A program made the translations under genes and the position numbers. The notes below the pieces were generated by a model, which saw only the letters and a program-made list of their open reading frames with translations, did not search any database and had not been told where the DNA came from. This document shows, one piece after another, positions 1 through 10,305 of a stretch of DNA of 20,113 bases. Each line of letters starts with the position of its first letter. The first letter of the stretch is position 1. Source of the stretch: Pigoraptor vietnamica (taxonomy: Eukaryota > Opisthokonta > Filasterea); assembly GCA_943704525.1 (NCBI GenBank), contig CALSCQ010001647.1, positions 1-20,113 of the forward strand, read 5' to 3'.

Positions 1-63
<63 letters not shown>
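1..63. repeat. (GA)n microsatellite at contig edge
   Basis: Uninterrupted GA dinucleotide repeat of about 31 units at the very first base. It probably lies in the intron before the first visible SLC44 exon. An assembly break in a simple repeat would explain why the contig starts here, so the true repeat length is unknown. Confidence 0.97.
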
Positions 64-66
<3 letters not shown>

Positions 67-142
67 CACATACACGTGCTGTGGCAAAGTCCGTCTGTAA
101 CTGCCATGCGATGCTAACTGTACCGAATTTGATCGAGCGCAG

Positions 143-692
143 TGTTCGGGTTCTTTGTCGGTCACTGCTTCATGAGCGTGTTTGAGATGGCGGTCGACAC
201 CATCTTCCTCTGCTTCTGTGAGTGCGCACACAGTGCCTCCCCCCATTTGCGCTTGCCACGTGCACACATTCAATGTGCGTGCCTGTGTCGCCCACTCTTA
301 TCGCCTCTGACACGTGACCTCTTGAGCAGGCGAGGACTGCGAGCGCAACGACGGCTCGGAAGAGAGGCCATACTACATGCCTATGGACATGATGCAACTT
401 GCGGACGCCGACGCCGCGAAGAGGGTGGGTTGCGCTGTGTCCGAGTAATGCGGTGTATGGGGGTTGCAAGTGTCTGAATGTTGGGGTATGGATTACTGCG
501 CCTGCACGGTAGTCGTTCGTTGGGTTGCGTGCACCTGTAGCTCCGAAGCGACATGATTTTTTTTTTTCGCTCCGTTGCTGACGTGTGTTATCACTCGGGT
601 GCGCGCAGGCTGAGGAGTCCGGCGGCGAGAAGAAGAAGAAGAAGCGCAAGAAGAAGCGCGCTCCGAAGGAGGAGGAGGCCGACTCGGCGTAA
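143..692 (+). CDS. SLC44: Choline transporter-like protein (SLC44/CTL family), C-terminal exons only
   Basis: Three exons are visible: 143-217, 330-424 and 609-692, with introns starting GTGAGT and GTGGGT and ending CAG. The joined frame contains FMSVFEMAVDTIFLCFCEDC followed by ERNDGSEERPYYMPMDMM and ends in TAA at 690-692. The block (HCFMSV.EM.VDT.FLCF.ED.ERNDGS.ERPY.M) is the conserved last transmembrane segment and cytoplasmic tail of SLC44 choline/ethanolamine transporters, multi-pass membrane proteins. The first exon opens with two bases of a split codon, so the gene continues left beyond the contig. The last exon codes only a 27-residue charged tail (KKKKKRKKKR, then EEE), which I do not recall in other SLC44 proteins. 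The gene converges on SUPT3H. Family assignment is firm, the paralogue is not resolved. Confidence 0.9.
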
Positions 693-1070
693 GCAAAACT
701 CGCTGTCGCTGCGTCCGTTTTCGCGTTCGCTCGCGTGCATACTACTGCGTACTCCTCGTTCTTTGCTGAGCGTCGTGTTTCGGTGCCGACCGTGCTCAAC
801 GTCGCACGTGACCGCACGACGCCGCACCCGTACTCCCCCGTCGTACCTCAATTGCGTCATTCTCTCACGCACACAAACACACACACATACACACACACAT
901 GCGCGTCATGTGTTATTAGCAGAGTCTCTTGCGTTGCGCCCGACCGCGCTGTCACTGGACAGCCCGTACTGAATTCAGAGTAAAACAACATCGATCCGAA
1001 CAGGACGCACATTACGACAGCTATGTTACACAGAAGCCCGTTGCAGCGTTCCACACAATTTCATATACGC
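693..1070. other. Convergent 3' spacer between SLC44 and SUPT3H
   Basis: This stretch separates two stop codons that face each other. It contains a CA-rich tract and no homology-supported coding frame. I see no canonical AATAAA. Short open frames here are GC-rich or repeat-derived shadows. Confidence 0.6.
866..900. repeat. (CA)n-rich microsatellite
   Basis: Imperfect CA repeat interrupted by AA and AT, in the spacer downstream of the SLC44 stop. Confidence 0.85.
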
Positions 1071-3235
1071 TCACTCGCGCACTTGCACCTGCGGCGGCGC
1101 CAACACTACAGGTCGTGGCCGCGTGCGCTCAAACAGCCTCATGGGCCCCTTGCACCTCCGCATCCGTCGCAGTGCCTCGGTCACGTGCTCCCGCGTGATG
1201 CTCGTGCGCTGCGACTGGGCACTCGCGCTAAACAAGGCAACTTTCGACTGCCCCCGCGCCTGTTTTGGCGTAGCGTCCTTCGGGGGGAGCTCTCCTGCAC
1301 CCCTCTCGCCACCCTTCCGCCGTTGCGACGCGGTGGCGCTAGCAGCGGTCGCCGACTCCCTCTCCTCCTTCACGAGAAGTGAGCCCTCGACAGTGCGCGC
1401 GACAATTTCGTACGCGACGATGGACAACGCATCGACGACGTCTTCCGCAAAATCGAGGTACGCGGCGACGACCTGCGGGTCCAGCGGGACGGCGGACGGG
1501 TGGAGAGAGAAGGGCACGCAGAGCCACGCCTTGAACTTGTTGCGGTTCTTCTTGTTCGCGAAGCCCACCTGCGACAGGAGAGGTGGGCGGCATCGAAGCA
1601 TAGATGAGTGTATGTTGAGGGGGTGCGCGTGTGTGACAATCGACGATGTGCTGAAGCACTCGCGACCCACTTTTCTTCGCTCACTATACGCGAGGTATTC
1701 GTCGTGCGACATTGCCTTGGTGAATGCGTCCGCCCTCTGCGAGTCGCCAGCAACGTCAGTCTCACGAACAGTAGACATCATGTGGTGCGCGAATGCATGC
1801 AACATGAAGATAGGGAGACGAGAGACAGGAAGACACGAGCAGAGAAGCGCACCCGTGTTCTCCTCCTCAGCTCGTCCGCAGCCGCCATGTCCGTGTCGGC
1901 CTCCCACTCCCCCGCGTCGTCCATCCCGGCAGCCGCATACACATCGTCAAGCAGGCTCCACGCCGCGTGCACAGCGCGCGTCCCCGCAGCGCCCCCGGAC
2001 ACAGGCATCGACCCCGCCTCGCCCGAGGACTCGGCAGGAACGCCGAGGTCAGCGTCATCTGCAACCGTGTTCACAAAACACAACATCAGAAAATGCCAAG
2101 CAATCGTGGGGAAAATCGATGCTACGTCACACACACACGCACACGCCCACCTTCGTCGTCATCCTCGCCGACAGCATCCTTCTCGACACGCCGTCGCACT
2201 TCGCGCCATCTGCCAAGGCAAATAAGAGCGCTCAGTCCATACATATATCGAAAAGATACAAACGTGAAGGAACGCGTGTGCGTGTGTGTGAGTATGCGCG
2301 CGTGTGTGTGTGAGTGTGTGATTCAAAATCCGGCGACACACACACACATATCGGCCAGGCAAAGGTTAAGGTGAAAGAAAATACGAGTCACTACCTTAGG
2401 TAATCGAGCAGTCGCTTAGTGATAGTTGCGTCACTGCGCAACTGGAAAAGGACGTCGTCCGTTGCCATCGACTTTTGAGCGCGCACTGCCGCAGACTCCA
2501 TTGCGGCGCATACCTGCACGTGCCACAGTGGGCCATGTGTGTGAGCGTGCACGCAGAACACGCAGTTATAAAATACGCGCAAACAAACACACACGCACAC
2601 GCACACGCACACGCACACGCACACGCACACGCACACACACACACGCACCCACACGCACACGCCCAACGCACACGCACACGCACACGCACACACACACGCA
2701 CACGCACACGCACGCACACGCCCAACGCACACGCACACACACATACACGCACACGCACACGCACATGCGCGCACATACACACACACACACACAGACACAC
2801 AGCACACAGACACACAGACACACACACACACACACACACACCGCATTGAACAAAACCACAGAACATCCGTGCTAGACGAAAACGTACAATCGAGAACAGC
2901 TCCGATTGCACGTGGCGCTCCAAAAAAATAGTGACGTCTTCGGCGGGTTCCCGTGGCACGCCCAGCGCATACGCCATGTCCCTCAGCTCAGACTGGAAAT
3001 GACACGTGCTCGCCTGCAAGGGCACGGAGAATGTGAGCAAAGGGCAACAACATCGACGGCTCTCGTACGGTGCTCAACCGTTATTTGACCCGCACACTCG
3101 GCACTCATAAAGATGGGGCGTCGTGCAACCACTCCAGCGAAAGTCACTCGCCTCTTCCGCCAATTCAACGTCGAATGCATCGTCAATGCCCGTGATTATG
3201 GCGGCCTCCTTCTCCTTGTCGCCGTCGCTCTCCAT
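1071..3235 (-). CDS. SUPT3H: SPT3/SUPT3H-like transcription cofactor (SAGA), seven exons
   Basis: Exons on the minus strand: 3235-3098, 3013-2888, 2513-2395, 2209-2151, 2058-1853, 1736-1671 and 1568-1071; total 1212 nt, 403 residues. Spt3 is a SAGA-complex subunit that carries two histone folds in one chain and helps deliver TBP to promoters in the nucleus. Histone fold 1 spans about residues 52-128 ([14 protein letters not shown], then [14 protein letters not shown] and LLDYLRW). An acidic linker (GEDDDE) follows, then [14 protein letters not shown] joined to [16 protein letters not shown], matching the animal SUPT3H block AQYAEFCESR...KF.DWL. Histone fold 2 is at about 270-385 ([20 protein letters not shown], then [17 protein letters not shown]). 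The start ATG at 3235 precedes an acidic lead. The first donor (GTGTGC at 3097) is the least certain junction. Intron 2 is filled with CA-type repeats. The gene is head-to-head with the ankyrin-HECT gene. Confidence 0.92.
2586..2841. repeat. Compound (CA)n/(CACACG)n repeat in SUPT3H intron 2
   Basis: About 256 bases of alternating purine-pyrimidine sequence made of CACACG hexamers, CA dinucleotides and AGACAC variants. A segment around GCCCAACGCACACG recurs about 59 bases apart (near 2661 and 2720), suggesting internal duplication. It occupies most of the 374-nt intron 2514-2887. The T/H and V/C open frames read across it are repeat artefacts. Confidence 0.95.
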
Positions 3236-3854
3236 TTGCCAGGGTGCGTGACCTTTGCGTCTGCGCAAAAGAGGACCTGCCGTGCGCTTTCACAGCCAGG
3301 TGAATGCTGCATGTGAGCGTGAAGTGACCGGGCCCGCCATTGTAACAGAATTGTAACGGACATCCGGGGTGCCGTGTGCGGTGTTTCAAATATTATATTG
3401 GCTGCGTGCCAAAAAATTTGAAAATTAGGACTGAATTTTCGCATTATTTGGCCGGGCGACCCCACGCCTGTCCAAAAATTCGATGACGCTCTGTGTGCGT
3501 ATCCAGCAACAGTTGAAGGGACAACGCAGTGCGATTTGCTGTCTGTCTGCTCCTCTCCTCTCCTTCCGCAAGCATAGGCATACCGCCTCTCACAGACGCA
3601 CGCACACACTTCGCGCGCGCCCCTTCTCTCGTCCGATCTTCGCCGTGCGGGTTATTTCTCTGTTTCACGTTGAAAGCGTTCACGCTGCCCCTCCTTTTAT
3701 TGACCAGAGAGCGAACACTGCCACTACTCACTGTGTACCAGCCACGCGAGGGGCATTTTCCTCTCATTCGGACTTGTCTCATGCCGCGACCGGCCCTTCT
3801 GGGCTGCGGTTGAATCCCTCTGGTTAGCGCCGTTGTAGCCTGCCGTGCGACAGA
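3236..3854. promoter_or_regulatory. Shared upstream region of SUPT3H (-) and the ankyrin-HECT gene (+)
   Basis: The two start codons point away from each other with 619 bases between them. The region includes an AT-richer block at about 3384-3480, unlike its GC-rich flanks, and a tandem GTAAC motif at 3339-3357. I see no supported coding frame. A bidirectional promoter is inferred from gene orientation only. Confidence 0.55.
3339..3357 (+). promoter_or_regulatory. Tandem ATTGTAAC motif, Myb-site-like
   Basis: ATTGTAACAG is followed 11 bases later by a second ATTGTAAC, so the copies fall about one helical turn apart. TAACAG and TAACGG fit the general Myb core YAACNG. The same decamer occurs at 11411 and 19255, also in non-coding sequence. 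Function is inferred. Confidence 0.4.
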
Positions 3855-6800
3855 ATGGAGGCGGCCGTGCGTGGGGACCTTGCGGCGTTAATGCTCGTTA
3901 CGGGCGACATTAACCGCGCACACGATTTCGGTCAGACGTATCTACATGCTGCTGCTACGGAAGGCCATGTAGAGTGCGTCGTGTGGCTCTTGTCGCAGGT
4001 GGGTTTGTGTAATGCGTGTTCGCGAGCCCCGTCAGTAGGTCCCGTCTTTGTGTGTGCGACTGGTGTACGTGTGTGCGTCTACCTGCCGTTAGCGTGAACG
4101 TTAAACGTCCCCGCGTGCACGTTAATTTACCGTGCGCATTCCCGCGTCGTTAATCGCGAACCGATTTGATTTCATCCTTTCGCAGGGTGCGGACGCCAAC
4201 GCTGCAACGCATTCATCTCGGACGGCCCTGCACTTTGCGGCGAGCAACGGGCACACTGCATGCGTGCGTGCGCTCGTCGAAGCCGGCGCCGATCCCAACG
4301 CGCGCGCGATAGGTCGCCAGACTCCCCTCCATTACGCCGCGAAGGGGCCGACTCACTCTGCGCTCGACTGCGTTCGCATCCTCCTCGACGCCGGTGCGGA
4401 CGTGTGGGCGCGTGCACAAGACGAAAGTCTCGCCGCACACTACGCGGCAGGCGAAGGAAACGACGCGTGTGCCGCGTTTCTTGCATCGCTCGACATCCCT
4501 GAACCAACACAGGGCGCAAGCAATACTGGCGCGGGTCCCGCTGCCCCGGATGCCCAGCGGGTGGGGCGAAACCCCGGCCGCCTCTGTAACGCGCGCAATC
4601 GTTCCGGTCGGACTGTGCTACACGTGGCCGCCGAGAAGGGAAACGCGGAACTGTGTCGGGTGTTGTGCCGCGTGCCGGGCATCGACGCGAACGCCCGGGC
4701 GCAAGGGGGCGAAACGCCGCTCCACTTTGCAGCGCACGCGGGTTCGATTGACTGCTGCCGCGTCCTCATCACTGAGGTGGGGTTGCCGTCCGTGGGATGT
4801 AGAGCCTCTACGCCCTTAGTTTGATCGCGCACATTTTTTTTATTTTTAATGGGCGACGTTTGTTGGCGTGAGAGGTTGCATTCTTGCGTGTCACGATGCC
4901 TCTGCTTCGATCGCGCTGAACCTCTCCTTCGTGCAGGGGAATTGCCGCGTCAATGCGCGCGCCGAAGACGGCCGCACGCCCGCGCACGTGGCGGCGGCGG
5001 CGTCGCAGGCACCGTGCCTCGAATGGCTTATTGTGGAGGTGCGTGCGCGTGCGCCAGTCGCTCTGTGTGTGCTCGTGTCTACCCGCGCGTGCGCGCGTGT
5101 GTGCGTTTGGATGCGAGGGGTCTCATATATAATCACCCCCCTTACCGTCGCAGGCCGGTTCCGATGTCTCGGCGCGCACTGCGGACGGCCGCAGCGTGAC
5201 GGACTGTGCGCAGAATTCCTTTATGCGCCGACACGCGGAGGACGTGCTGAGGGATATGGCGCGTGATCGGTCGCGCAGGATACGCCTCGCAGAGCTCCAG
5301 GACGGTGCGTGGACGTGCATGTCCTTTGTTGCGTGAGAGTGCGTTGTTAACAATATCGAGCTCTTTTTTCTCACTGCCGCTTTATGCGTTGGCAGGCGAG
5401 CTCTCGGGAAAGGTGTGTTCACTCCGGTGGCTCATGGACAATGTTGACAGCAACGAGGCGGTGTTGTTCTCGGACGACTCGACGCCTCTGCACGTCGTGT
5501 GCGCGAGTGGGAGGTGGGTCACCTTCCTCCCTATGCGCCACCCTCACGCATCGAGAGGGTTGGGGGTTAGAGTTAGGGTTAGGCGGGGCCGCATGCACTC
5601 TCTTCTTTCATTGTGAGTACCGTTTCTCATTTGTTGTTCGTCGCCCGTTTGCAGGCGCGAGTGCGTCGATTACATACTCGGCAATCTGTCCGCCAACATC
5701 GACCACCTCGACGGCGGCGGACGTTCTCCCCTCTACTACGCCGTGCGGGCGGGCCAGCTCGAGACTGTCAAGTGAGTGCGCATCTCGTCATTAGCCGCTC
5801 TTCCGCGTGCCTGCGTCCTGTTTCCATTTCATCTCTCACGAACCTATGCACCCTGCACCGTCCCTGTCGTGTCACCTTCCAATTCGTTCTCACTCGCTGT
5901 TGCCACTCGCTGTCGCCCCATCGCAGGCAACTCGTGTCGAAGGGCGCACGCGTCAACGCGCTCTCCGGGAGCCTGTCCACAATGCTCCACGCCGCGTGCG
6001 AGGCGCCGTCCGAAGACTCGGCCAAGTGCATCGAGTACCTTCTATCCCTACCCGCCCTGCGAACGGCAGCCGCCGCCGAGCGCAGACCGTCGGGCCCGCT
6101 CGTCGTGCCCACGGCGCCGGAAGCGCGCGTCTTTCTGAGCGCACGGCGCGCCCACCGCGATTCCGCGTCCCTCAGCGAGAGCGACGCCAAAGCGCCGAAT
6201 GCGCCGACGCCGTTTGATCTGGGCGCGTGGGATATCGACATGCCCGACATTGACTCGATTCCGTCTCCCGACGACGTCCGGCGCCGCGCGTCGTGGGCAT
6301 CTTCGCGCTCGCCGCTTGGCTCGACGCGATGGGAGTGCGTGGATATCGACGTCGACGCCGAGGACATTGATGGCGCGACGGCGCTTGCCCTTGCGTGTGG
6401 AAAGGGAGCCGACGCGTGCGTCCTCGCGCTCCTTCGTGGCGGTGCCAACCCGGCGAGTATGTGCCCGCAGCTGCTGGCGAGCCGGGGCGTCGTTGGCGAA
6501 GAGCGCGCGAATAACGCATTTGCCACGCTTCGTCGCGCGCTTGTGACGATTGCGAGGGCGGACGACGCTCAGGGAAGCGGCCGCACTGGACTGGCGGCGC
6601 TGTGCACGCTCGTCGCCCGACTGGGAGAGTACGCCGAACTCTTGGGAAAGACGCTGCTGTCCCCCGCGACGGTGCTGCCCTCGGTCGAATTTGTGTCGAT
6701 GTGCGAGGCCCTCGCGAAGATCGGCGCGTATCCCTTCTCTGCGGCGGCAGCGGCGCGCCTCGTGGAAGCGGGCGGTCTCCCTCCCCGCGACCCGCTGCAG

Positions 6801-9800
6801 ACGGTGTGGTCTGTGCTCGAGTGCCGCGCGGCGCAGCTGGAGGAAGAGTCGCACCACAAGTCGTCGGACGTCCCCAGCCTCGCGTTTGCCATGCCGGAGA
6901 AGATAGAGGCCGTCGAGTTTGCCCTCTGCGGGTGGGATCACCTGTCTCGGTCGCAGAGCGGCGCGGCCGGCAGCTTGTGGTTCGAGGCGTGCCCGGAGCT
7001 CGCCACGTGCGACGAGGTCGTTGCGAGTGGGGGAATCGACCGCGCCCTGAACGAGTTTTGCGACGACGAACCGGAGCTGGACCCCGTCTCGACGCTGCCC
7101 ATCCCGCGCACTCGCCTCGCGTCGTTCCTTCGTAAGCACCTGTGGCTGGTGTCTGCGATGCTGGGACGCGTGGCGATGGACCTCCGACAGGGGTTCCGTC
7201 ACACGCTCTCGTTCTTGCTGGAGAGGCATGGACACGCCGTCCCGATCACGTGGCGGAGGACACACTTTATGGCGAAGGTCGGGGACATTCGGCCGCGTGG
7301 TGACATGGAGGCGTTGCGTGCGGACAGGATGGGTCGCGTGACGCTCATGCGCAGCGAGGCGTTCGAATCGACCGTGTGCTCTCCCATTCGCCGGATGGAC
7401 GCACACGCGCTGATGTGGGTGTTGTGCGCTTCCTGCCATGTCGTTTGTTCCCATACGCTTGTCAGACGTTCGTCCAGTTCGTACGCCCGCACAAAATCCA
7501 CTAGCCAGCACGTGCTAACTCACTAGCGAACACATGCAATTCACTAGTCAAGCCATGCTGACTCACACTTCGTCTCGCACCCGTGCAGGCGCATAGCCGT
7601 GAGCTTCGCGGACGAGCCTGGTCACGGCGACGGAGTCACGCGTGAGGGCATCTGCCTCGCTCTCCGCGCCCTCGCAGACCCCGCTGTTGGTCTGTTCGAG
7701 TCACGTGACGGCGGGGTCACCCTTCACCCGTCGCTCAACGCGGCTGTCGTCGGCGAGGACTGTCTGCCGGCGTTCGAGGCCTTCGGGCGACTGCTCGCCG
7801 TTGCGCTCGTGAAGGGCGTCTCGATCCCCCTGCGGCTGTCCATTCCGTTTGTGAAACACCTCATGGGACTACCCCTCCGCCCGGCGGACATGGCGGACTT
7901 TGACGAGGAGCTCTACAACAAGAAGATACGGTGTGTGCTCGGCGTTCGCACCGTTTGTGTTCGTACCAATTCATGCTCTCGCTGCACGGACGTTGCATGT
8001 CCATTTTATCTGCTGTTGCCGTACACTGAAGCGCCTCTCCTCCCCGTCAGGTACATTCTCGAGAACGATGTCACCGACTTGGGCCTCACGTTTGCCGAGT
8101 CCTTCCGCGCGTCCCCCTTCCTCCCTCTCGACTACCAATACCGCGTCTTCCAGGCTGACCAGACGGGGCTTCCCTTCGAGAGTCCGTGGCCGCGGCACGC
8201 CATGTGGCGCATGCGACAGCGTCGCGAGGGCATGTGGGCGCACCGAGTGGCCTTTGGCGATGCCGTCGACGCGCCCTTTTCGTTTCCCGTCCCGACCCTC
8301 GGCGGGGGCGCGGGCGACTCGCACAGACACCGCGCGTACGTGGAGCTCTTCCGCCGGCGCCGTGAGATGGACACTACGCTCAGGCGCTTGCAGACGACTG
8401 TGCAGGAGCGGCCCGAGCAGCCGGCTGCAGGTGTGTTCGTGCTCTCTGTTGGTCTTGCGGGTGGTTGCGCAGTCCGTGTGTAGTGCATTTGCGCTGGCTG
8501 GCCCGATATTGCCTTTACGTTGGATGTGAGAGGCCATTTCTCTTTTTTTCACTGACAAACAACCCTCCGCAGCCGAGGCGCCCCACGAGCCGCAGCGCGC
8601 TTCGATCCACTCGCTGCTGCAGCAATTCGAGCGGGTGCGGAGCAGCGTCATGGCGCTCACTGACCGCGTGCGAGAGGGCGTCGTCCACTGGGGCGACGAG
8701 TCGGACAGCTCGATCGAGGACGAAAGCGTCGAAGCGCGCGCCTTTGCGCAGCGGCGTCGCGTGCTCATGCGCAGGAGGCACTCTCTCGGACGCCTCTACC
8801 ACGGGCAGGATGAAGAGCCGGTCGAGCCGTCCCGCACAACGGGCAGCGACGAGTCCGTCCCGAGTGGCGGTCTCCGGCGCGCGCGCTCGCCTACACCGCC
8901 CTTCCGCCTTCGCCGCACGGTGCCCTTCACCGAGCACTCGTTTCCGCGGCGCGTGCTCACCCCGTCCCCGCCGTCTGGCGAGCCCGAGCGCCTTCGCACG
9001 CCGCCGCCGATGTCCCCGCCGGAGGCCAACTTTCTCACGCGGAACGAACCCGCTGGCGGCGTTATCCCCATGCGCCGCTTTGCCATGTCCGGACCGTCGT
9101 CGGAAGTCGTTGACTTTGAGTGGATCTTTGGTCAGGTGGGGTCCGAGCCCAATTCCGAAGGCCCTGCCGCGGACGGCTGGTCCCGCGACGTGCCCCCGCC
9201 GGCGCAGGCGCCCATTTCGCGGAGGGAGCCCAACGAGGTCGCCATGCAGGCCGTCGACGACGCTCTGCAGGCGGCCATGGAGGCTGCGCGGGAGCCGAGC
9301 GCGCGGCTGGGCCCCCGTGTGGACAGCACAGCGCCTGCTGACGACGACGGGTGGTTTGGCGCTCCTCCCCCTGCGCCCTTGATGCGCCGAAGCCGCGACG
9401 AGTCCTCAATTCAGGCCGTCGCAGAAATGATGCGTCGCAACGCTCGCGCACCTCTCGCGAATCCCACGCGCGACAACGAGCTGCTTGCGGCGTCGATCGA
9501 TTGGGCGGCGAGCGCGGCGGTAGACGAGGCCGTCGTCCACTTTGCGAGCGTGTTTGACGTGCCCAACAACGAGGGGGCGTCAAACGCCGGCAACAGCGGC
9601 GCAGCGCCTGTCGCCGCCGAACAGGCAACCGTCAAGGAGGAGACGGGCAACTCACCGGCGCAACAGCAGCAGCAGGAGGCACTGCCGAGGGCGTGGAACG
9701 TTCCGCTTGTCGCCGGCGGCGAGGACGTGGCCGTGACCGAAGCGAACAAGCGGCAGTTTGTGGACGCCTTCTGTCTCCACGCCACGTCGTTTGGGCTGAC

Positions 9801-10305
9801 ACACCAGCTGGACGCGGCCAAGCGGGGCTTCAACGCGCTTGTCCCCGAGCCGCTCGTGCAGTCGCTGTTTGGCGCGTACGAACTGCGCACCGTCCTGTTT
9901 GGCGACGAGAATGAGGCGATCGACGTCGAGGACTGGCGTGCGAGCGCCACGTTCCCCGGCCGCGACGCGCCGAACGGCGACTCGGAAGTGCCCGGTGCCG
10001 TCCAGTGCGCGTGGTTTTGGGACGCCGTGCGCTCGCTCACGAACGAGCAGCGCGTCGCCCTCCTGCAATTCTGCACGGGCGCGTCCCGTCCTCCGTTTGG
10101 CGGTTTCTGCGGGTCCCACAGAGGCGCGTATGGGCCGTCGAGCCTGGCGATCACGATGAACGCGTCGGCGTCGCCGCTGAGCCTCCCCGAGAGCTCCACG
10201 TGCTTCAGCCAGTTGAAGCTGCCGTACTATCGCAGCTACGAGGAACTGCGCGAGCGTCTCGTTGCGGCGATCACTCACGGGTGCGTGGGATTCGACATGG
10301 CGTGA
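3855..10305 (+). CDS. HACE1: Ankyrin-repeat HECT E3 ubiquitin ligase, HACE1-like, with split HECT domain
   Basis: Ten exons: 3855-3998, 4186-4776, 4937-5038, 5154-5304, 5396-5513, 5655-5771, 5927-7414, 7589-7930, 8051-8430 and 8573-10305; total 5166 nt, 1721 residues. Ankyrin repeats fill about residues 20-460 (TALHFAASNGHTACVRALVE, TPLHYAAK, TVLHVAAEKGN, TPLHFAAHAGS, TPLHVVCASG, ATALALACGKGA). The HECT N-lobe starts near residue 850 (VSFADEPGHGDGVTREG, FGRLLAVALV, YILENDVTDLGLTF). It is interrupted at about 1037-1520 and resumes with VPLVAGGEDVAVTEANKRQF, FWDAVRSLTNEQRVALLQF and LPESSTCFSQLKLPYY; the catalytic cysteine is residue 1688. HECT ligases take ubiquitin from an E2 onto this cysteine and then onto substrate. 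The ankyrin-plus-HECT layout and the terminal GFDMA resemble HACE1 (GYTMA as I recall), but this protein is nearly twice HACE1's roughly 900 residues. Strict orthology is not proven. Confidence 0.88.
5562..5583 (+). repeat. Telomere-like TTAGGG stretch in an intron
   Basis: GGGGG, then TTAGAG, TTAGGG and TTAGG in tandem lie within the intron 5514-5654 of the ankyrin-HECT gene. There are two to three units, one degenerate. It could be a small interstitial telomeric repeat or chance. Confidence 0.5.

Noticed and set aside
1123-2313. 396-codon plus-strand open frame across SUPT3H
   Set aside because: Low-complexity Ser/Arg/Thr product crossing several SUPT3H introns and exons; the minus strand matches Spt3 in exon after exon.
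2586-2849. Poly-TH and poly-VC open frames on both strands
   Set aside because: They are translations of CA/CG repeats within an intron.
6048-7511. 487-codon open frame on the minus strand opposite the longest ankyrin-HECT exon
   Set aside because: Arg/His-rich composition typical of the antisense of GC-rich coding DNA; no recognisable domain; the plus strand clearly encodes ankyrin and HECT sequence.
7931-8050. Continuous coding through this stretch of the HECT gene
   Set aside because: The frame is open, but the insert separates NKKI from RYILENDVTDLG, which are adjacent in HECT domains, and it has GT/CAG ends.
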